This document shows, one piece after another, positions 1-8,495 of a DNA stretch of 64,000 nucleotides. The notes beneath the pieces are model-generated. The model saw nothing but the letters and a program-made list of their open reading frames with translations. It was not told the origin of the DNA and made no database searches. The first letter of the stretch is position 1. Every line of letters starts with the position of its first letter. The position numbers and the translations under genes were made by a program. The stretch is taken from positions 1 to 64,000 of the forward strand of contig CAZGEG010000012.1 of NCBI GenBank assembly GCA_964524835.1, given 5' to 3'. Origin of the DNA: JACRCG01 sp964524835 (GTDB lineage Bacteria > Desulfobacterota > Desulfuromonadia > Geobacterales > Pseudopelobacteraceae).

Positions 1-538
1 GTGATTTGGGATTTCAACCGATTTTGGCCATTTACACAATCTATTTTACAGGCTCTAAAAACCTGAAATCAGGGGTGGTAAAAGGTTGACTTCCGGATGA
101 CATGCACACTCGAAACCAACTGTAACGCCACCCGGATAATGCCTGACATCAATAGGAAGTGGAGAACACACCTCCTCACTCCTCACTCCTCACTCCTCAC
201 TCCTCACTCCTCACTCCTCACTCCTCACTCCTGCTTCTACGACTTCGTTCAACCCAGGTCACGTCGAAGATCCGTTAAGTCCAGTAGGGCGGCATACCAT
301 GCGCCCGCAGTCCAATATTGCAGCACCCCTGCTTTCAAGTATCACCTTTCAAGTGGAGGATTGGGGGCAGGAATAGGTCTTGTTTTTCAACGTCGTTTTT
401 CCGGATTGATGTCGGAGGATCGGCGTTTTGCGTTTCGGGTTTGGCTGAGGTGACATCCCGTTTGTATTCGATTGTGATGAATTGAAATTGCTGTGCGGCC
501 ATTAGAGCCGCATAATTCCAGCAGAGGAGGAAGTACAG
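1..538. other. Intergenic region with heptamer repeat; no convincing gene
   Basis: No credible gene was found ahead of the beta-helix gene at 539. Open frames here lack ribosome-binding sites, and one runs straight through the tandem repeat at 174-229. A good ribosome-binding site (GAGGAGG) lies just before 539. The first 90 bases could be the downstream flank of a gene outside the window, but nothing identifies it. Confidence 0.6.
174..229. repeat. Heptanucleotide tandem repeat, CCTCACT x 8
   Basis: Eight exact, uninterrupted head-to-tail copies of the 7-mer CCTCACT, with a partial copy on the left (CCT) and a degenerate one (CCTGCTT) on the right. The period is not a multiple of three, and no gene is supported here. 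It looks like a noncoding simple-sequence repeat whose copy number may vary by slippage. Confidence 0.95.
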
Positions 539-1738
539 ATGAAAAAAATCGGAAGTGGAGTGGTAAGTTTGTTGGTGGTGGCGGTTGTAACTGCGATGTT
601 GTCTCCGGTGTCCATGTCATTTGCGGCTGTGCTTAATGATGAGGTGACTTCGATCAAACTCAAGGAGGCGGATGGAACGTCGGGGCAGAACACGAATTTG
701 GGCAGCGGTGTGAAAACGGGGCATATTCAGGATGGTGCAGTGACGGCTGCGAAGATTGTTGACGGCGCAGTTACGGATGCCAAGATCACGGGAACAATAT
801 CTGGAAGCAAACTTGGAGCTCATGGTCACAATGCCTCTGATCTCGTCGGTACAATCAATTCTTCGAACCTTCCGATCGGGACTACCAGTGGAACAGTGGC
901 AGCTGGTGACCATTCGCACGATAGCGCTTATCAGAAAAAATATGCGAATGTTATTGTTGTCGCAAAGAGTGGTGGCGATTTTACTGATCCAATAGCAGCT
1001 ATGGCCTCAATTACAGACGCATCTGCTATAAATCATTACCTTATTAAAATAATGCCTGGTGAATATATTATTAATACTTCAAACGAAGTACATCTTTTTT
1101 TAAAACCTTTTGTTGATATTGAAGGCGCGGGCGAAAATGTAACAAAAATCAAGGGAATTTTTTCACCTGTTCAAGCGATTGGTGATATGGGTAATGTCGA
1201 AGTTAAACATTTGACTATTGAAGCAGATGGACAGGGCGTAGCAGGGGATGGTGTAGCTTTTTTTAGTAAGGCTACAGCACTTAGATTGTCACATGTGACA
1301 TTGTACTCACATAGTGTGGATACACCTTGCACAGTTCAGCATTCTGACGGTGGAAAAATCTATTTGTCTAATGTTACCGTAATTGCAAATGGTGCGAGTT
1401 ATTCAGTAGGGATATATTCAAGCTGGTCCACAATGGTCGTCAGCAATTCAACTGTAACCAGTAACGGCATTCAATCGTATGGAATATGGTCTGTCTACGG
1501 TGCAACTACTGAAATAAACAACACGAGTATAACCTCCAGTGATCTTGCAATTAATTCTACACATGCTTCAAAAGTTACAATAAAAGGATCATCCATAAAA
1601 GCACCAACAATTGTTTCCAACAACAATAACAGCACGTTAATGGCCGCTTATACACAGTTTGATGGGACACTCGCTGCTTCTGGTATGAGTTGCGTTGGTG
1701 TATATGATGCCAATTTTGCACCGATAACATGCCCTTAA
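539..1738 (+). CDS. Secreted right-handed beta-helix (pectin-lyase-fold-like) protein
   Basis: The 399-residue protein starts with a clear Sec signal peptide (lysines, then a long hydrophobic stretch, ending near SMSFAA). Residues about 35-130 are Gly/Ser/Thr/Asp rich and fibre-like, with the repeated phrase DGAVTxAKI and His-rich segments (AHGHN, GDHSHD). From about residue 140 the sequence resembles a pectinesterase/pectin-lyase beta-helix, with serial Ser/Thr/Asn/Val-rich turns to the end. No catalytic residues could be recognised. A GAGGAGG ribosome-binding site supports the start. From about base 940 the DNA becomes much more AT-rich than the first 400 bases and the neighbouring genes, so the C-terminal part may be a separate acquisition. 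Surface adhesion or polysaccharide binding is an inference. Confidence 0.7.
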   Translation: MKKIGSGVVSLLVVAVVTAMLSPVSMSFAAVLNDEVTSIKLKEADGTSGQNTNLGSGVKTGHIQDGAVTAAKIVDGAVTDAKITGTISGSKLGAHGHNASDLVGTINSSNLPIGTTSGTVAAGDHSHDSAYQKKYANVIVVAKSGGDFTDPIAAMASITDASAINHYLIKIMPGEYIINTSNEVHLFLKPFVDIEGAGENVTKIKGIFSPVQAIGDMGNVEVKHLTIEADGQGVAGDGVAFFSKATALRLSHVTLYSHSVDTPCTVQHSDGGKIYLSNVTVIANGASYSVGIYSSWSTMVVSNSTVTSNGIQSYGIWSVYGATTEINNTSITSSDLAINSTHASKVTIKGSSIKAPTIVSNNNNSTLMAAYTQFDGTLAASGMSCVGVYDANFAPITCP

Positions 1739-1812
1739 AATTTTATTGCTGGCATTGAAAGATGACAGTCTCCGTTGAGGAAATTCGTTTTAATGCGTTA
1801 TATCGGCAAGTT

Positions 1813-1844
1813 AAAGAAGGGCGCTCAGTTTGGCGCCCTTCTTT
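1813..1844 (+). terminator. Intrinsic terminator after the beta-helix gene
   Basis: A perfect 12-bp stem (1813-1824 with 1833-1844) and an 8-base loop. The descending arm is GCGCCC followed by a T-rich stretch, a typical Rho-independent terminator about 75 bases past the stop codon at 1738. Confidence 0.85.
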
Positions 1845-1900
1845 ATAGTGTTGCGGGATATCGTTGCTATGTTAAAGCTCTTCCTCACCCTACTGATTGA

Positions 1901-2044
1901 ACCAGTTTTAACTTAAATTTTCAGATTACTTCCGATATACTCCCAGCCGCCCTGGAAAGAATGCTTGCCGAAGCGGGCTTCCGCCATGTTGAGATCTGCC
2001 TTGGTTACAAGGTCACTGCAAAACCAGACGACCTGCGGGAATAA
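1901..2044 (+). pseudogene. 3' remnant of a SAM-dependent methyltransferase gene
   Basis: An open frame of about 47 codons ends at TAA 2042-2044 and has no start codon or upstream domain. Its translation includes LERMLAEAGFRHVEIC and ends GYKVTAKPDDLRE. This is the usual C-terminal helix-strand-strand signature of class I methyltransferases (a ...AGF..v...-type ending). The frame is closed on the left by a stop at 1898-1900. The rest of the gene is missing, presumably lost when the upstream DNA was rearranged. The adjoining epimerase-glycosyltransferase gene suggests it once belonged to a glycan-biosynthesis cluster. The family assignment rests on a short tail and is tentative. Confidence 0.5.
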
Positions 2045-2071
2045 ATTCTTACAAGCGGAGCACACCAAGGT

Positions 2072-4036
2072 ATGAATATCGCACACAAAATTAAAACATT
2101 GCAGGGACCGATACTCGTTCTGGGCGGCAGCGGCTTTATCGGGGCAAACCTGGTGAGGACGCTCCTGGAGCATCGTGACGACGTGTACGGGACCACCACC
2201 AGCTTCGACGCCTGGAGGCTGGAGGGGCTGCCGGAGCGGAACAAGGTCGTGGTTGACCTGCTGGTGGACGCCGACCTGGAAAGCCTCTTTGCCGAGATCT
2301 CCCCCCGCACGGTTTTCAACTGCGTCTCCTATGGCGGCTATTCCTTTGAAGACGATTTCCGGCTCATCTACCGCACCAACTTCAATCTGACCACCCGGCT
2401 GCTCCACCTGCTGGAAAATCGCTCGATCTCGTGTTACGTCCACTCGGGAAGTTCTTCGGAATACGGGGACAACTGTTCAGCCCCCGACGAGTCGTCGCCG
2501 ACCGCTCCCAACAGCGATTACGCCGTCTCAAAAGTGGCCTGTGCCGACCTGATAAAATATTTCGGCCGGAAGAAGGCGTTTCCATGCGCCAATTTACGCC
2601 TCTATTCCGTCTACGGGCCGCTGGAGGATTCCTCGCGCCTTATTCCCGCCGTAATCAGTTCCGGCGTTGAAGGGCATTACCCCGGATTCGTCCACCCCCA
2701 TATCTCACGCGACTTCATTTATGTGGACGACGTGGTGGAAGCGTTTATCGATACGGCCCTCAACCTGAAGGAGGAGGACTACGGCGAGTCGTTCAACATC
2801 GGCAGCGGCCGTAAGACTACCATTGCCGACATTGCGCTGATTGCAAAGGTACTGTTCGAAATAGATCATGATCCGGAATTTTCCTCCATGCCTGACCGGG
2901 CCTGGGACGTCAGTGACTGGTACGCCAACCCCGCCAAAGCGGATCTGCGGCTCGGCTGGCGGCCGAAGACCCAGCTGAAAGATGGACTCGACAGGATGGT
3001 CGCCTGGTATCGCACCCTTCCCGATCGAGAGAAATACCACCTTTCGTCCAAGATGTTCGAACTCGACACGACCCACAGCGTTACCGCCATCATCGCCTGT
3101 TACAAGGACAATCAGGCCATTCCGGTCATGTACCGGCGCCTGAAGGATACCTTTGACAAGCTCAAGATCGATTATGAGATTATCTTTGTCAATGACAACA
3201 GCCCGGACGACAGTGAAGAGGTCATACGTGCCATCACGCGGCGGGACAAACGGGTCATCGGGATCTCCCATTCCCGCAACTTCGGCTCTCAGGCGGCGTT
3301 TCGAAGCGGCATGGAGATCGCGTCAAAGAATTCATGCGTGCTGCTGGATGGCGACCTCCAGGATCCGCCCGAGTTGATGGAACAGTTCGTGGCGAAGTGG
3401 CGTGAAGGCTTTGACGTCGTCTATGGCCGCCGGGTCAAACGGGAAGCGCCCCTGTCCATGAGGATCGCCTATAAACTGTTCTACCGCGTGTTTGACGCCT
3501 TCTCTTACCTCACAATTCCTCACGATGCCGGGGATTTTTCACTGATGGACAAGAAAGTAGTACAGTGCATGCTCCAGTTCCCGGAGCGCGACCTGTTCCT
3601 GCGGGGCGTGCGGGCCTTTGTCGGCTTCAAGCAGACCGGCGTCGATTACGTGCGTCCGGAACGGATGTTCGGAGTAACGACCAACAGCCTGCTCAAGAAT
3701 CTCGGTTGGGCAAAAAAAGGGATCCTCTCTTTCAGCAATACTCCGCTTAACATACTCAGCTTTGTCGGCACCATCCTCTTTGTCGTGTCGATCCTGCTAG
3801 GCGTGGTGCAGGTGGCCAGCCGTCTCCTGTTCCCCGAGCTGGCACCCAGGGGGGTGACCACCATGCTGCTGATCATTCTGTTCTTCGGCTCGGTCAACCT
3901 CTTTGCCGTCGGCATCGTCGGAGAGTACATCGCTAAAATATTTGAAGAGGTCAAACAGCGGCCGCAGTTTATCCGTAAACATCTGATCCGGGACGGGGAG
4001 CTGCGGAATTTTTCAACCGAGAGACTAATCAACTGA
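2072..4036 (+). CDS. Fusion: NAD-dependent sugar epimerase/dehydratase + family 2 glycosyltransferase
   Basis: The 654-residue protein joins two enzymes. Residues 1-320 form an extended short-chain dehydrogenase: nucleotide-binding GGSGFIG (18-24) and active-site Y150xxxK154 in SDYAVSK, typical of NDP-sugar epimerases/dehydratases. Residues about 335-560 form a GT2 glycosyltransferase of the dolichol-phosphate-mannose synthase/GtrB type, with VTAIIACYKD, FVNDNSPDD and the metal-binding DGD at 426-428. Two hydrophobic segments (about 560-585 and 593-620) should anchor it in the inner membrane. A likely role is modifying a nucleotide sugar and moving it to a polyprenyl-phosphate carrier. The ribosome-binding site is weak (AAGG). 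It lies 17 bases upstream of the methyltransferase at 4054, probably in one operon. Confidence 0.85.
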   Translation: MNIAHKIKTLQGPILVLGGSGFIGANLVRTLLEHRDDVYGTTTSFDAWRLEGLPERNKVVVDLLVDADLESLFAEISPRTVFNCVSYGGYSFEDDFRLIYRTNFNLTTRLLHLLENRSISCYVHSGSSSEYGDNCSAPDESSPTAPNSDYAVSKVACADLIKYFGRKKAFPCANLRLYSVYGPLEDSSRLIPAVISSGVEGHYPGFVHPHISRDFIYVDDVVEAFIDTALNLKEEDYGESFNIGSGRKTTIADIALIAKVLFEIDHDPEFSSMPDRAWDVSDWYANPAKADLRLGWRPKTQLKDGLDRMVAWYRTLPDREKYHLSSKMFELDTTHSVTAIIACYKDNQAIPVMYRRLKDTFDKLKIDYEIIFVNDNSPDDSEEVIRAITRRDKRVIGISHSRNFGSQAAFRSGMEIASKNSCVLLDGDLQDPPELMEQFVAKWREGFDVVYGRRVKREAPLSMRIAYKLFYRVFDAFSYLTIPHDAGDFSLMDKKVVQCMLQFPERDLFLRGVRAFVGFKQTGVDYVRPERMFGVTTNSLLKNLGWAKKGILSFSNTPLNILSFVGTILFVVSILLGVVQVASRLLFPELAPRGVTTMLLIILFFGSVNLFAVGIVGEYIAKIFEEVKQRPQFIRKHLIRDGELRNFSTERLIN

Positions 4037-4053
4037 CGGGAGAGAGCCGGTCC

Positions 4054-4962
4054 ATGGAAATGATTTCGCGTTTGTGCCCCCTGTGCGGTTCCTCTGACAC
4101 CGGTTCCATCTATGCCGAGGCAAACTTGCAAATCGATCGTCTCGACAGCTTCGCCTTTGCCTCTCGCAAGATGCCGGAATACATGCATTATCGGCTGGTT
4201 GACTGTCCCGGATGCGACCTGCTCTATGCCAGCCCGCTGCCCAGCGAGGAGTATCTGGCGGCGGGGTATGGTGATGCGGCCTATGACAGCGGCGTTGAGG
4301 CACACTATGCCGCAGCCACCTATGGCCGCCTGCTGGCGGGGTTTGCCGCGCAACTGCCGGACCGTCACGGCGCGCTGGACATCGGGGCGGGGGACGGTGC
4401 TTTCCTGGAGTCTCTGCTGGAGCAGGGCTTTGATCAGCTGGTGGGGGTGGAGCCGTCCCGGGCGCCCATTGCCGCCGCCCGGACGGACATCAGACCGTTT
4501 CTGCGGGAAGGTATTTTCAAAGGCGGGGACTTTGTGCCGGGCAGTTTCAGCCTGGTCACCTGCTTCCAGACACTTGAACATCTTCATGATCCGCGCAAGA
4601 TGGCGCAAGAGGTGTATCACCTGCTCAAGCCCGGCGGCGCGGCGTTCTTCATCTGTCACAACCGGAGAGCCCTGTCCGCCCGGCTCCTGGGGCGAAAATC
4701 GCCCATCTTCGACATCGAACATCTCCAGCTTTTTTCGCCACGAAGTGCCCGTTATCTCCTGGAACAGACAGGCTTTACCAACGTATCCCTCATGCCGGTG
4801 GTTAACCGCTACCCGCTGCGCTACTGGCTCAAACTGCTGCCGCTGCTCTCAACAGACAAGAAGCGTTCGCTGATTGCTATTTTCGACCGGGTGGGAGCGG
4901 GTGGCTTGTCCTTGATGATTCCGTGCGGCAATCTGGCCGTGGTCGGTTTCCGGCAGGGCTGA
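4054..4962 (+). CDS. Class I SAM-dependent methyltransferase with N-terminal zinc-ribbon
   Basis: A 302-residue protein. The N-terminus has two cysteine pairs, C8xxC11 and C51xxC54, matching the small zinc-binding domain seen in sugar C-methyltransferases and related enzymes. The SAM-binding motif LDIGAGDG is at 108-115, and a motif II/III-type segment (VTCFQTLEHLHDP) follows. The gene sits directly after the epimerase-glycosyltransferase fusion with a purine-rich ribosome-binding site (GGGAGAGAG). A role in methylating a glycan or nucleotide sugar is therefore likely but unproven. Confidence 0.8.
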   Translation: MEMISRLCPLCGSSDTGSIYAEANLQIDRLDSFAFASRKMPEYMHYRLVDCPGCDLLYASPLPSEEYLAAGYGDAAYDSGVEAHYAAATYGRLLAGFAAQLPDRHGALDIGAGDGAFLESLLEQGFDQLVGVEPSRAPIAAARTDIRPFLREGIFKGGDFVPGSFSLVTCFQTLEHLHDPRKMAQEVYHLLKPGGAAFFICHNRRALSARLLGRKSPIFDIEHLQLFSPRSARYLLEQTGFTNVSLMPVVNRYPLRYWLKLLPLLSTDKKRSLIAIFDRVGAGGLSLMIPCGNLAVVGFRQG

Positions 4963-5107
4963 TCAACCACGGATGAATAAATTGCTCGATGGAACGTCTC
5001 TATCTGTGAACAAAAAAGGTCGTCCCCGAAGAGGCTGCCTGAGTGCCATAGTATCAATTATTCTCAATTAACCTTGCGCCCTCAACTGCTTCAACAACGG
5101 TTACAGT

Positions 5108-6379
5108 TTAAAACGGATACCCCAGCCCGACAAAAATCGCCGGGCCATTCTTGCCGATGCCAAGATCGACCCTGCCGACAATATTCGGACGTACTAGCGC
5201 CCGGAAACCGATGCCGGGGTTGAACTCGAAGTTTGTTCCGTTCGCCTTGTCCAGAGACTCCATCACCGCCCCTAGGTCAACAAAGGGTGCCACTTCCCAA
5301 TCAGCAGTCACGCCGAACACCTCCCAGCGAAAAAGCCGGATGCGCTCTTCAATATTGCAGAGCAGAAAGCTGTTGTCGATGAAACGGTTGCGGCCGTAGC
5401 CGCGCAGGGAGCTCTCCCCCCCCAGGATACTCTGTTCCAGAAACGGGACACCTTCGCCGAGGGTCTGATTGTACATGAGGCGGAGTACGCTGATATACCT
5501 CCCCCCATTGAGCGGGAAAAACCCCTTGACTTCCACCTCGTAGTGCCGGTAATCACCCGCCCCCCCCAGCGCCTTCAGCGTCGGCTCGAAGGTAAAGCGG
5601 GTATAGCCGCCATAGGATGGTGTGTCCCGATTATCAAGTGTGCTGTATGACAGTGAAACTCGCAGGGCATGGGTGGTAAATCCGTCAAGGCCCGGCACGG
5701 TCGCTGATGAAAACCTGTCTTTGATGTCGGGAAGAGTTCCAAACGCTCCCGGGCGGATTCTGACATGTCGGAAACGGTCACCGAGCGACACCTGAAAATG
5801 CCGCCCGAACTGGTAACCGGCGGAAACGGAATAGCCTGTTTCGTCGTTGGCATAGTTTGTTTCCATCTGCTGCGGGCTCTTGGCGTTAAAGCCGAAAAAA
5901 CGCGAAGAGCCGTCGGACAGCTTGAAGAAAAACCCGTTCAACTCGAGCTTTTGATCCAGCAGTGAAGTATCTCTGACGCGAAATTCGTAATCGTGATTTA
6001 CATTGCCGGACTGGGAAAGATTCATTTCGACGTTCCGGCCGGGAGCAGGATAGAAAGCGCCGTACAACGACGCGGTGACGCCGAAGGTGTCGTTGTAGGT
6101 CACCTGGGGGGCCAGCAGGGTAGTGATCTCGTCCTGTTTGTTATACGCCATGAACGCCGACAAGGCACCGGACGTGACCCCCTCATTGGGACTTGAAGCT
6201 ATAACCGGCAACGGAACCGTTACAAGTTTTATCGTATTGTCAGCGGGATTACCGGTCTGAAGCAGATGTGAGTTTTTGCGGGGAATGTAGCTGGTACATC
6301 CGGCCAGCAGCATCAGGCCGGCGCAGAAAATGATGCGAAAGTGCCGGACCGGCCTGAATGTTGAGAAGATAGTCTGCAT
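5108..6379 (-). CDS. BamA/TamA-family (surface antigen D15-like) outer-membrane beta-barrel protein
   Basis: Counting from the methionine at 6379 the protein has 423 residues; a start at 6397 would add six. The N-terminus is a lipoprotein-like signal peptide ending LMLLAGC, so the cysteine at position 28 may be lipidated. The rest consists of alternating amphipathic strands with Gly and aromatic residues, and it ends in a phenylalanine (GLGYPF), the usual barrel-assembly signal. Segments such as ILGGESSLRGYGRNRF match the bacterial surface antigen family. No POTRA domains are visible because the protein is too short. Function is unknown; related short barrels often lie near phospholipase or transport genes, which are absent here. 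Confidence 0.75.
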   Translation of the reverse strand: MQTIFSTFRPVRHFRIIFCAGLMLLAGCTSYIPRKNSHLLQTGNPADNTIKLVTVPLPVIASSPNEGVTSGALSAFMAYNKQDEITTLLAPQVTYNDTFGVTASLYGAFYPAPGRNVEMNLSQSGNVNHDYEFRVRDTSLLDQKLELNGFFFKLSDGSSRFFGFNAKSPQQMETNYANDETGYSVSAGYQFGRHFQVSLGDRFRHVRIRPGAFGTLPDIKDRFSSATVPGLDGFTTHALRVSLSYSTLDNRDTPSYGGYTRFTFEPTLKALGGAGDYRHYEVEVKGFFPLNGGRYISVLRLMYNQTLGEGVPFLEQSILGGESSLRGYGRNRFIDNSFLLCNIEERIRLFRWEVFGVTADWEVAPFVDLGAVMESLDKANGTNFEFNPGIGFRALVRPNIVGRVDLGIGKNGPAIFVGLGYPF

Positions 6380-6478
6380 GGTGGGTTCTTGTAACATTGA
6401 GTGCCGGCACTGTCAATCAGCACACCGCGCATTTTCTCCGTTGCCCGGCTGCCAACCGGTATACATAGTTCATTTGTC

Positions 6479-6507
6479 TTGCTGGATGCCCTGTTTTTGC
6501 GTACTAT
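6479..6507 (+). promoter_or_regulatory. Predicted sigma-70 promoter of proA
   Basis: TTGCTG at 6479-6484, a 17-base spacer and TACTAT at 6502-6507. Transcription would start near 6514. This leaves the ATG at 6508 outside the message and supports the GTG start at 6538. Confidence 0.5.
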
Positions 6508-6537
6508 TTGACAGATCTTATCCTGGGAGCATCTATC

Positions 6538-7794
6538 GTGAATATCGCCGAAAAAGTCGTCATAATCGCTCAGGAGGCCCGTCAGGCATCGCTGGCCATG
6601 GCGCGTCTTTCAACCGCCGTAAAAAACAACATGCTGCTGAAGATGGCCGCTGCCCTTGAACTGGGGACAGCGGGCCTGATTGCAGAAAACCGGAAAGACC
6701 TGGCAGCCGGACAGCAGAAGGGGCTTTCTGCCGCGATGCTGGATCGTCTGATGCTGGATGAAGGCCGCATCCGCGGAGTTGCCGACGCCCTGCGTGAGGT
6801 TGCCGCCCTTCCGGATCCGGTAGGCGAGGTCACCAGGATGTGGAAGCGACCCAACGAGCTGATGGTCGGCAAGATGCGTATTCCGCTCGGCACGATCGGG
6901 ATCATCTACGAGTCGCGCCCCAATGTGACGGCCGATGCGGCCGCCCTCTGTCTCAAAGCCGGCAATGCCGTGATCCTGCGGGGGGGCTCAGAGGCTATCA
7001 ACTCAAACCTCGCCATCGCCGAGGTGCTGCAGGGTGTTCTGAAGGAAATGGGTATCCCCCGGGCGGCCCTGTCGCTGATCCCCTTTACAGAACGCGAGGG
7101 GGTGCTGGAGATGCTCAAACAGGAGGAGTCCATTGACCTGATCATTCCGCGCGGCGGAGAGAGCCTGATCCGGTTCGTGGTCGAAAATTCCCGCATCCCG
7201 GTCATCAAACATTACAAGGGGGTCTGCCACATCTTTGTCGACCAGTCGGCTGACTTCGACAAGGCCGAGCAGATCATCGTCAACAGCAAAACCCAGCGAC
7301 CCGGCGTCTGCAATGCACTGGAAACTCTGCTGATCCACCGGGACGTGGCCGCAGAATTCATTCCGAGAATCGCCGCGACCCTGACTGCACTGGGAGTAGA
7401 ATTACGCGGCGACCCCGCGTTTTGCGACTACGCACCGAATGCCGTCCCGGCAACGGAAGAAGACTGGCATGCCGAATATCTGGAGCTGATCCTGGCATGC
7501 CGGGTGGTTGACGACATTGATGCAGCCATCGCCCACATCAACCGCTACTGTTCGCTGCACACCGAATCGATCATCACCAGTGACTACAGCAGGGCCCAGC
7601 GCTTCATCCGCGAGGTCAACTCCTCCTGCGTCATGGTCAACGCCTCGACCCGTTTTGCCGACGGAGGCCAGCTCGGCCTGGGCGCCGAAATCGGCATCTC
7701 CACCACCAAGCTGCACTCCTTCGGGCCGATGGGGCTGGAGGATCTGACTACAACCAAGTTCATCGTCTATGGCGACGGGCAGGTTCGGGAATAA
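6538..7794 (+). CDS. proA: Gamma-glutamyl phosphate reductase
   Basis: Catalyses NADPH-dependent reduction of gamma-glutamyl phosphate to glutamate semialdehyde, the second step of proline synthesis, in the cytoplasm. The sequence has the aldehyde-dehydrogenase-like motifs of ProA: IIYESRPNVT, LRGGSEAINSN, IPRGGESLI and the catalytic-cysteine segment QRPGVCNALE. GTG 6538 is chosen over ATG 6508 because GGGAG lies about 8 bases upstream and the resulting 418 residues match the usual family length. proB is not adjacent in this window. A small CoA-binding protein gene follows after 25 bases, probably co-transcribed. Confidence 0.95.
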   Translation: MNIAEKVVIIAQEARQASLAMARLSTAVKNNMLLKMAAALELGTAGLIAENRKDLAAGQQKGLSAAMLDRLMLDEGRIRGVADALREVAALPDPVGEVTRMWKRPNELMVGKMRIPLGTIGIIYESRPNVTADAAALCLKAGNAVILRGGSEAINSNLAIAEVLQGVLKEMGIPRAALSLIPFTEREGVLEMLKQEESIDLIIPRGGESLIRFVVENSRIPVIKHYKGVCHIFVDQSADFDKAEQIIVNSKTQRPGVCNALETLLIHRDVAAEFIPRIAATLTALGVELRGDPAFCDYAPNAVPATEEDWHAEYLELILACRVVDDIDAAIAHINRYCSLHTESIITSDYSRAQRFIREVNSSCVMVNASTRFADGGQLGLGAEIGISTTKLHSFGPMGLEDLTTTKFIVYGDGQVRE

Positions 7795-7819
7795 CCATCT
7801 CACCAACAAGGAGCAGGTC

Positions 7820-8224
7820 ATGACTATTCAGGAGAAGATTCAGCAGTTCCTCACCTCACCCGCATTCGGGGTGGTCGGCGCCTCCACCAACCGTCAGAAG
7901 TACGGCAACAAGGTGCTGCGCTGCTATCTGCAGAACGGTAATAACGCCATCCCGGTCAATCCCAATGAACCCGCTATTGAGGGGATAACCTGTGTGGCCT
8001 CGATCAGCGATCTGCCGCCGGACGCCCTGAGCATCTCCATGATCACCCCGCCGGCTGTCACCGCTCAGCTTGTGCCGCTTGCGCTGGAGAAGGGGATACG
8101 GAATATCTGGATGCAGCCGGGAGCGGAGCACCCCGACGCCGTTGCGCTCTGCCGGGAAAAGGGGGTCAACGTGATCGCCGACGGCAGTTGCCTGCTGGTC
8201 GTGATGGGATATCACGAACACTGA
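7820..8224 (+). CDS. CoA-binding domain protein (YccU-like)
   Basis: A 134-residue protein consisting only of a Rossmann-type CoA-binding domain like the N-terminal part of succinyl-CoA ligase alpha subunits and the YccU family: FGVVGASTNRQKYGNKV, a PVNPNE segment and IRNIWMQPGAE. The start at 7820 has AAGGAG about 8 bases before it. It follows proA closely and is closed by a strong terminator. No enzymatic residues are present, so a ligand-sensing or carrier role is inferred. Confidence 0.85.
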   Translation: MTIQEKIQQFLTSPAFGVVGASTNRQKYGNKVLRCYLQNGNNAIPVNPNEPAIEGITCVASISDLPPDALSISMITPPAVTAQLVPLALEKGIRNIWMQPGAEHPDAVALCREKGVNVIADGSCLLVVMGYHEH

Positions 8225-8261
8225 CACCCCCGACCCAGCCTTCAAAATTAAGCATGAATTC

Positions 8262-8291
8262 AGCCATCCCCGTTGCGGGGATGGCTTTTTT
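8262..8291 (+). terminator. Intrinsic terminator of the proA operon
   Basis: A 9-10 bp GC-rich stem (GCCATCCCC / GGGGATGGC) with a five-base loop and a run of T residues. Confidence 0.9.
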
Positions 8292-8365
8292 GATATAATG
8301 CTGTTTATTATCAATCATGGACAACATACCCAACCTCTAGCAACAAACATATCGTAATAAGTTTA

Positions 8366-8395
8366 TTGTGCAATATCTAGCAGTTGAGATACAAT
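8366..8395 (+). promoter_or_regulatory. Predicted promoter of the roadblock operon
   Basis: TTGTGC at 8366-8371 and TACAAT at 8390-8395 with an 18-base spacer. They lie in an AT-rich stretch about 100 bases before the gene at 8496. Confidence 0.4.
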
Positions 8396-8495
8396 TAATT
8401 ATAAAAAATTGTTTTGCTTTATGTTTTCGGATGCTTTATTGTGCCGAACTCAGTAATCAACCGGCGCCGCAATACCTGAAGGAAGCGATGGATTT

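Noticed and set aside
174..229. CRISPR array
   Set aside because: Head-to-tail 7-mers without spacers; no cas genes.
97..453. Open frame of 118 codons spanning the heptamer repeat
   Set aside because: No ribosome-binding site, low-complexity translation driven by the repeat (HSSLLTP), and no family resemblance.
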